Below, piece by piece: positions 59,475 to 64,000 of a stretch of DNA of 64,000 bases (position 1 is its first letter; each line of letters starts with the position of its first letter). The position numbers and the translations under genes were made by a program. This DNA comes from an uncultured Bacteroidales bacterium (GTDB lineage: Bacteria > Bacteroidota > Bacteroidia > Bacteroidales > UBA932): positions 28,601 through 92,600 of the forward strand of contig CAKUVA010000005.1 in NCBI GenBank assembly GCA_934693135.1. Direction: 5' to 3'. The notes beneath the pieces were generated by a model. It was not told the DNA's origin. It saw only the letters and a list, made by a program, of their open reading frames with translations, and ran no database searches.

Positions 59475-61026
59475 CTAATCACATTTCAGTGTCTCGACCG
59501 GATTCTGCGCGGCAGAGCGCCAAGTCCTGGAGATGATAGAGACAAAGGCGACGATGAAGGTCAATGCAGATGCAACGAGGATGACCCACCACGGAAATGC
59601 TATGGCATTATAGAAATCAGCCAGGTAGTAATGCATTGACTTTACGCACAGCGGAACCGCTATTACGACGGATATGGCGGTCATCAGCAGAAACGAGCTG
59701 GAGAGTTTCCAGACGGCAGCCTGTACCCCTGAGCCGAAAATCTTCCGCAGTGCTATCTGTCTGGACTGCTGGTCAGTATAATAGACAGACATGGCGAATA
59801 GCCCGAGTGCGGAAACGGAAGCTTCCCTTTACCACATCTATCGGCTTGAACCTCGACACCATCAATGCCGGCAGCACTCCAGAAATCGCGGACACCACTA
59901 TGAGAAGGACAATGCCGATGGCCGCTGTCGCCACGTCCGGAACAAGCATGATCTCTGCGCTCAATATCCTGTCCAGCCAGCCCTTGAACGCAATGGCGAC
60001 CAGCATTCCCAGCATCAGGCAAAAGGCGGTAAACAGAAATGATTCAGTCATATATCTCCCCATGATACTACGGGAAGATTCTCCGAGAAGTCTTCTCGTA
60101 GCCATTTCCTTTGCACGCTTTCCAGTCTGTGCGACAGTAAGGTTTATGTAGTTGAATATAGCGGAGATGAGAAGCACCAGCGCCACCGCCAGAAGCATCT
60201 CCACCATCTTCTTGTCGCCTTTCCTCAATGGGCTGTATATATCCATGCTGCTGAAATACAGCTTATCTAACCGGGTCAATGTGGACCCCCACAGGAAAGC
60301 ACCATTGGAGCCATCCCTGTGATACCATTCCTTCCAATAGTCCAGATACTTGTCCAGGAGCTTTTCCGCCACAGCATCCGGAGATACTCCTTTTTGGAGC
60401 GTGACAAAAGTCTGAACCATTCCGAAGTTATCCATTCTCTGGACTTTATCGTTCAAGTATCTGATACCCAGAATCAAATCGAAATAGCAGAATTCATCAT
60501 AAGGGCCGAAGTCCTGAATCGTCCCTGCGACGGTGAAATAATCGCCACCGACTTTTATGCGTTTCCCTACAGGGTCCGCGTTTCCGAATACCTTATGCGC
60601 AAACTTCTCGGAAAGGATCACATCGTCCCTGTTCGTCAGCATATTGCTCCTGTCGCATCCGGAGACCTTGTAATCGAATATCCGGAGGAAATTCGTATCC
60701 ACGCATACAGACTTGCCCTGATAATAGTCATCATCCACGGTGATATCCGCATCTCCGAATGCCCCGACCCTTGTCCATGATGTTATCTCCGGCACAGAAG
60801 GAAAGAACTCCTCTGCGGTGCCGAGCGTCATTCCGACACAATTCCCCATGCCTATGGCATATAGCTGCCTTGAAAGCGGCTGCCTCGTACCGACACTGAA
60901 CTCAGTCCGGGCATAGGAGCCCAGAAGTATGACGAATCCCAATGCTACTGACAACCCGAAAGCCTCTATCGCCGCATAGAGTTTGTTCTTTGATAGAAAT
61001 TTAAGGTATGTATTCATTGTATTCAC
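59475..61026 (-). pseudogene. MacB/FtsX-family ABC permease, internally deleted and frameshifted
   Basis: Two pieces of one gene are visible. Residues 1-403 or so (61026 to about 59818) give a normal N-terminal half: membrane helix, MacB-type periplasmic domain and an FtsX helix triple ending SRFKPIDVVKGSF. The C-terminal end (about 59830 to 59475) reads VSALGLFAMSVYYTDQQ and LRKIFGS in another frame, the usual start of the last FtsX segment, and stops at VETLKCD. Intact members have about 780 residues, so roughly 270 residues are missing at the joint, which falls at the palindrome GGAAGCTTCC (59817-59826). A 417-aa truncated product could still be made, but an export function is unlikely. 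Confidence 0.8.
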
Positions 61027-61126
61027 TTTATTCAGAAACTTCCCTTGGGTATCAGGCAGTTACTAAGTCGAAAGTTCATCATTCCGGACTTCTGGTTCAG
61101 CAACTGATTGATAATCAGCATAGGAC

Positions 61127-62386
61127 TTATTTAATAATCAGTTCGTCCTTCTCACCGAAACTTTCGTATGAAGATATGATGACCTTCTCGCCAGGCTCCA
61201 GGCCTTCCAGGACCTCATAATACTGAGGATTCTGCCTACCGATGCGCACGCTGCGCTTTACAGCCCTGGTGCCATCAGCATTGACAACATACACCCACTT
61301 TCCTCCGGTGGTCTGGTAGAACGAGCCGCGCGGGATGATGACAGCCTCGGCAGGCTGGCCGAGCTGAAGGTTCAAATAGTAGGTCTGGCCTGTGCGGATA
61401 TTCTCCGGCTGCTGTCCGGTGAAGCGGAAATCCGCCTTGAACTTGCCGTCGCGCACCTCCGGGTAAACCTTGCGGATGGCGGCGAAATATTTCTCGTTCT
61501 GTCTCTCGAATGTCGCTTCAAGCCCTGGAGTGACCCTGTCGATATAATGCTCGTCAATCTGAGCCTCTATCTTATAGGAGTCAAGGTCGTTGATCTGGCC
61601 AATCCTGGCTCCGGCAGCGACTGTCTGCCCCAGTTCCACGTCCAGCAGACCAAGCTCGCCGCTGATAGGAGCCTTGACGGAAAGATTCTCCTTGCGCTTG
61701 CGTATCATGTTCATGTTTATTCTCATGTTCTCCAGGCTCTCGTGCATCTGTGATATCTGCGTGCTACGATAGAGGCTGTCCTGTCGCTCCCTATCCATCA
61801 CAAGTTCCAGCTTGTCCTTTGCAAGTTCGTAATCCTCAGCCGCCTTCAGATAGTCCTCCTTGGCAATCAGTTTTTCACTGTACAGAGCCTTGTTCTGCTC
61901 GTATGCCCTCTTCGCCCTGCGGACATCCACCTGGAGGGATAACTTGTCCTGCCTTACGGACAGTTTCTGCTGTTCCATGGAAATCATAGTGTTGCGCAGG
62001 ATGTTCTCCTTCTCTGCAAGCTCTGCCTCGGAGTTCAGAATCTGCATGTCCAGACTTTCATTGGAAAGCACGACAATGACATCACCTGCATTGACCTTGC
62101 TCCCCTCCTCGGCAACGATCCTCTGGACATTGCCGCCCTCGGTCGGGCTGATCTGGACTGTAGTCATCGGCTGAACCTGGCCGCTGACACGGATATAGTC
62201 ATTGAACTCCCCACGTCTGGCCTCGCCGGTGATTATAGTGCTTCCATCCACTCTCAGGGCCGAACCCTTCCCGGTAAACACCAATATGACGAGCACTATC
62301 GCCAATGCAGCTCCGGTCCAGTATTTAACGGCGTTCCTGGTGAATGCCGCTGCAAGTCCTTTTTTCTTTTCGATTATCTTGTCCAT
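61127..62386 (-). CDS. HlyD/MacA-like periplasmic adaptor of an efflux pump
   Basis: The product is 419 aa from the ATG at 62386. An N-terminal membrane helix (about 20-40) is followed by the split lipoyl domain (VQISPTEGGNVQRIVAEEGSKVNAGD and LSVKAPISGELGLL), a long alpha-hairpin (about 110-215) and beta-barrel and membrane-proximal domains (QYYEVLEGLEPGEKVIIS). It links an inner-membrane ABC exporter to a TolC-type channel. It starts 19 bp after the TolC-like gene. No ATPase gene lies between it and the broken permease. Confidence 0.9.
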   Translation of the reverse strand: MDKIIEKKKGLAAAFTRNAVKYWTGAALAIVLVILVFTGKGSALRVDGSTIITGEARRGEFNDYIRVSGQVQPMTTVQISPTEGGNVQRIVAEEGSKVNAGDVIVVLSNESLDMQILNSEAELAEKENILRNTMISMEQQKLSVRQDKLSLQVDVRRAKRAYEQNKALYSEKLIAKEDYLKAAEDYELAKDKLELVMDRERQDSLYRSTQISQMHESLENMRINMNMIRKRKENLSVKAPISGELGLLDVELGQTVAAGARIGQINDLDSYKIEAQIDEHYIDRVTPGLEATFERQNEKYFAAIRKVYPEVRDGKFKADFRFTGQQPENIRTGQTYYLNLQLGQPAEAVIIPRGSFYQTTGGKWVYVVNADGTRAVKRSVRIGRQNPQYYEVLEGLEPGEKVIISSYESFGEKDELIIK

Positions 62387-62405
62387 GGTTTGCTTGTTTT
62401 CTTTA

Positions 62406-63755
62406 TTATTGCGCCAGATACGGCACGCCATTATAATACTCGACGACACGGCGCTTCAGCTGATACTGAAGCTCTGCATTGAGCCTTTCAGCACGTGCCT
62501 TCAAGTAGTTGGATGAGGCTGTGTTATATTCGATGGAGGAAATCAGTCCCTGCTCGAACTTGCGTGCGTTCAGCTTGAAAGCCTCGTCATAGACTTCCGC
62601 ACGTCTCTCCGCCTGGAGCAATGCCGCCTCGGTCCCGTCCCTGTCTTGCACGGCACGGCGCACTTCCGATTCCACGTCGCGGAGCGACTTGTCGTATTCC
62701 ATGCTCGAGCGCTGATATGCATTGCGTTTCCTGGCCAGGGCCGTATGCTTCTGAAGCCTATCATAGATAGGAATGTTCAATGACAGCTGGACATATTCTC
62801 CTCCGTTGTTCTTGAACTGATGCCAGTAAGGTGTAGGTGTATATTCTGCCTGTCCAGGATAGGTATAGTAGCTTGTGGACCATCCTCCATAGAGGCTGAG
62901 CGTAGGCAGGAACTGCCATTTGGCCGTCCGAAGGCTGAGAAGAGCGTTGTCCATCGTCCCTTTCGCAACAAGCACCGATGGCATGGTAGCCAATGCATTT
63001 CCTATGATTTCTTCGGTCGTGAAGGCTGTGGCAGATGCAGGGGCAAGCGCGGAAAGGTTCGTGTCCACGACAAGATTTTCATCCGTAGGCCAAAGCATTA
63101 CATCTTCCAAGGTGATGAGGGCATTGTCCCTGTTGTTCTTTGCGGATGTGAGCTCGTATTCCCTGTCCGCCAGGTCGGCTTTCATCTGTACGACATCGGC
63201 ATGGCCCTTAGAGCCCAGTTCCTCCTGCCTCTCGGCGAGCGCAACTGCACGCCTTGCGTTTTCCGCCTGATCTTCAAGGATGTCCGCCAGCTGTGTGTAA
63301 TAAAGGACATTGAAATATGCCTCGATTGTAGCCAGACAGACATTGTCCTTCTCCTGCTGCTCCTGAGTGACGCCCATTGACATGGACGTCCTTGCAATCT
63401 TCATATTGTTCAAGGCTGAGAAGCCGTTGAAGAGAGAGATGCCCGCAGAAACAGAGAATCCCTGGTTCAACGATGTCGTGGTGACGTATGTGTTGGTCTC
63501 CGGGTCGATGGAGCGACCCCATCTGTAATACCCGTAGGAGTTTCCTTCGACCTGCGGTGTGAAGGCTTTGAGTATGGCGTCACGCCTGTCAAGCCGCGCG
63601 TCATCGTTCTTTGACTGCTGGATACGCACCTGTGTGGAATGGCTGACCGCATACTCCATACATTCGCGCAAGGTCAATGCCTTTTCGACCGTCTGTCCGT
63701 CTACAGGCTGCATCGCCGCAATCATGAACACTGATATCATAAATCTATATCTCAT
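62406..63755 (-). CDS. TolC-family outer-membrane efflux protein
   Basis: The product is 449 aa with a signal peptide ending PVDGQ. Two outer-membrane efflux repeats are visible, each beginning with an LRECMEYAVSHS- or AKGTMDNALLSLRTAK-like helix; long coiled helices (EARRAVALAERQEELGS, RRAVQDRDGTEAALLQAERR) form the periplasmic tunnel. It is the first gene of the efflux operon, read away from the response regulator gene. Confidence 0.92.
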   Translation of the reverse strand: MRYRFMISVFMIAAMQPVDGQTVEKALTLRECMEYAVSHSTQVRIQQSKNDDARLDRRDAILKAFTPQVEGNSYGYYRWGRSIDPETNTYVTTTSLNQGFSVSAGISLFNGFSALNNMKIARTSMSMGVTQEQQEKDNVCLATIEAYFNVLYYTQLADILEDQAENARRAVALAERQEELGSKGHADVVQMKADLADREYELTSAKNNRDNALITLEDVMLWPTDENLVVDTNLSALAPASATAFTTEEIIGNALATMPSVLVAKGTMDNALLSLRTAKWQFLPTLSLYGGWSTSYYTYPGQAEYTPTPYWHQFKNNGGEYVQLSLNIPIYDRLQKHTALARKRNAYQRSSMEYDKSLRDVESEVRRAVQDRDGTEAALLQAERRAEVYDEAFKLNARKFEQGLISSIEYNTASSNYLKARAERLNAELQYQLKRRVVEYYNGVPYLAQ

Positions 63756-63782
63756 ATTCCATCTGTTTATACCTTATATGCA

Positions 63783-63797
63783 GCATTCATCGTGCCT
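63783..63797 (-). promoter_or_regulatory. Predicted sigma-54 promoter of the efflux operon
   Basis: Minus strand AGGCACG-N4-ATGCT; the invariant GG (63796-63795) and GC (63784-63783) are exactly 10 bp apart and the -24 box matches YTGGCACG except at its first base. Start of transcription would fall near 63771, 16 bp before the ATG. No TAnnTTTG box is found in this leader. Confidence 0.6.
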
Positions 63798-63853
63798 ACA
63801 CACGTATTGCATTAACTACCAATCCAGTAACAAAAGACATACACCATCCATAC

Positions 63854-63891
63854 TGTAAATATATTTTACAATCCTGTAAAGTTGTTTTACA
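63854..63891. repeat. Two tandem TGTAAA-N5-TTTACA palindromes
   Basis: Perfect inverted repeats at 63854-63870 and 63875-63891, 21 bp centre to centre, i.e. two helical turns. A further TTTACA half site is at 63918-63923. They lie about 80-120 bp upstream of the predicted sigma-54 start and 50-90 bp upstream of the response regulator ATG, as expected for an enhancer bound by that regulator. Confidence 0.75.
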
Positions 63892-63942
63892 GTTTCTTTT
63901 CAGATTTACTTTGTATTTTTACAGAAACTTTGCGGAAATACA

Positions 63943-64000
63943 ATGAAAGTATTGATAATAGAGGACGAGAATGCGCTGCGGGAGCTTATATCCAGAGCCC
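63943..64000 (+). CDS. Response regulator, 5' end only
   Basis: Nineteen codons are visible before the window ends: MKVLIIEDENALRELISRA. The hydrophobic first strand and the E-D pair at residues 7-8 are the acidic pocket of a receiver domain. The output domain is outside the window. The divergent efflux operon, the sigma-54-like element and the tandem palindromes suggest an NtrC-type regulator, but an OmpR-type output cannot be excluded. Confidence 0.8.
   Translation, partial: MKVLIIEDENALRELISRA

Overview
The window looks like a chromosomal segment of a member of the order Bacteroidales (phylum Bacteroidota). The reasons are gene content and promoter style. It carries families that are largely confined to this phylum: DUF4301, DUF2764 in a V-type ATPase operon, DUF4876, DUF6850 and DUF4857 proteins, BACON and GIN (DUF2807) domains, and a serine-palmitoyltransferase-like enzyme. 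Shine-Dalgarno sequences are mostly missing. At least ten genes have an upstream TTG/TTTG box followed 19-20 bp later by TAnnTTTG, the -33/-7 pattern of Bacteroides primary sigma factor promoters. I cannot name a genus. No rRNA, tRNA, CRISPR array, IS element or phage gene was seen.

Layout. 1-5 kb: 3' end of a TamB-like gene, a tetrapyrrole-methylase-family methyltransferase, tRNA methylthiotransferase MtaB and an MBL-fold hydrolase on the + strand, converging on a - strand lysA-ffh-fluC cluster (to 7.8 kb). 8-13.6 kb: a deoxyhypusine-synthase-like protein, a small AraC-type regulator, a DUF4301 protein, and a tightly overlapped recF-DUF721-pdxB operon. 13.7-18.5 kb: a membrane TPR protein and YebC, rpmE2, and a four-gene ABC transporter operon (ATPase, permease, YtrA-type GntR regulator, GIN-domain lipoprotein) with a clear self-regulation operator. 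18.6-26.8 kb: a lipoprotein of unknown function, glycerate kinase, a secreted GH2 beta-galactosidase and an M3 peptidase. 27-34.3 kb: a seven-gene V-type ATPase operon whose proteolipid keeps the Na+ ligands known from Enterococcus hirae. 34.4-45 kb: an M20 dipeptidase, then a divergent locus of a TonB-dependent receptor, small lipoprotein, DUF6850 barrel and BACON/DUF4876 lipoprotein facing an ABC ATPase, permease and DUF4857 protein. 45-54.5 kb: tig-clpP-clpX, and gyrB followed by a likely sphingoid-base synthesis pair (SPT, ketoreductase) and a 7TM-HD phosphohydrolase. 54.6-59.4 kb: a large TPR protein and an outer-membrane barrel. 59.5-64 kb: a TolC-HlyD-permease efflux operon with a broken permease and no ATPase gene, divergent from a response regulator cut by the window end.

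How genes work together. The strongest candidate for an undescribed system is the divergent seven-gene locus at 35.9-44.9 kb: four outer-membrane or surface components linked by stop/start overlaps face a three-gene inner-membrane ABC module, all of unknown substrate. The second is the control region at 63.77-63.94 kb: a sigma-54-like -24/-12 element in front of the efflux operon and two tandem TGTAAA-N5-TTTACA palindromes 21 bp apart, placed as an enhancer for the adjacent response regulator.
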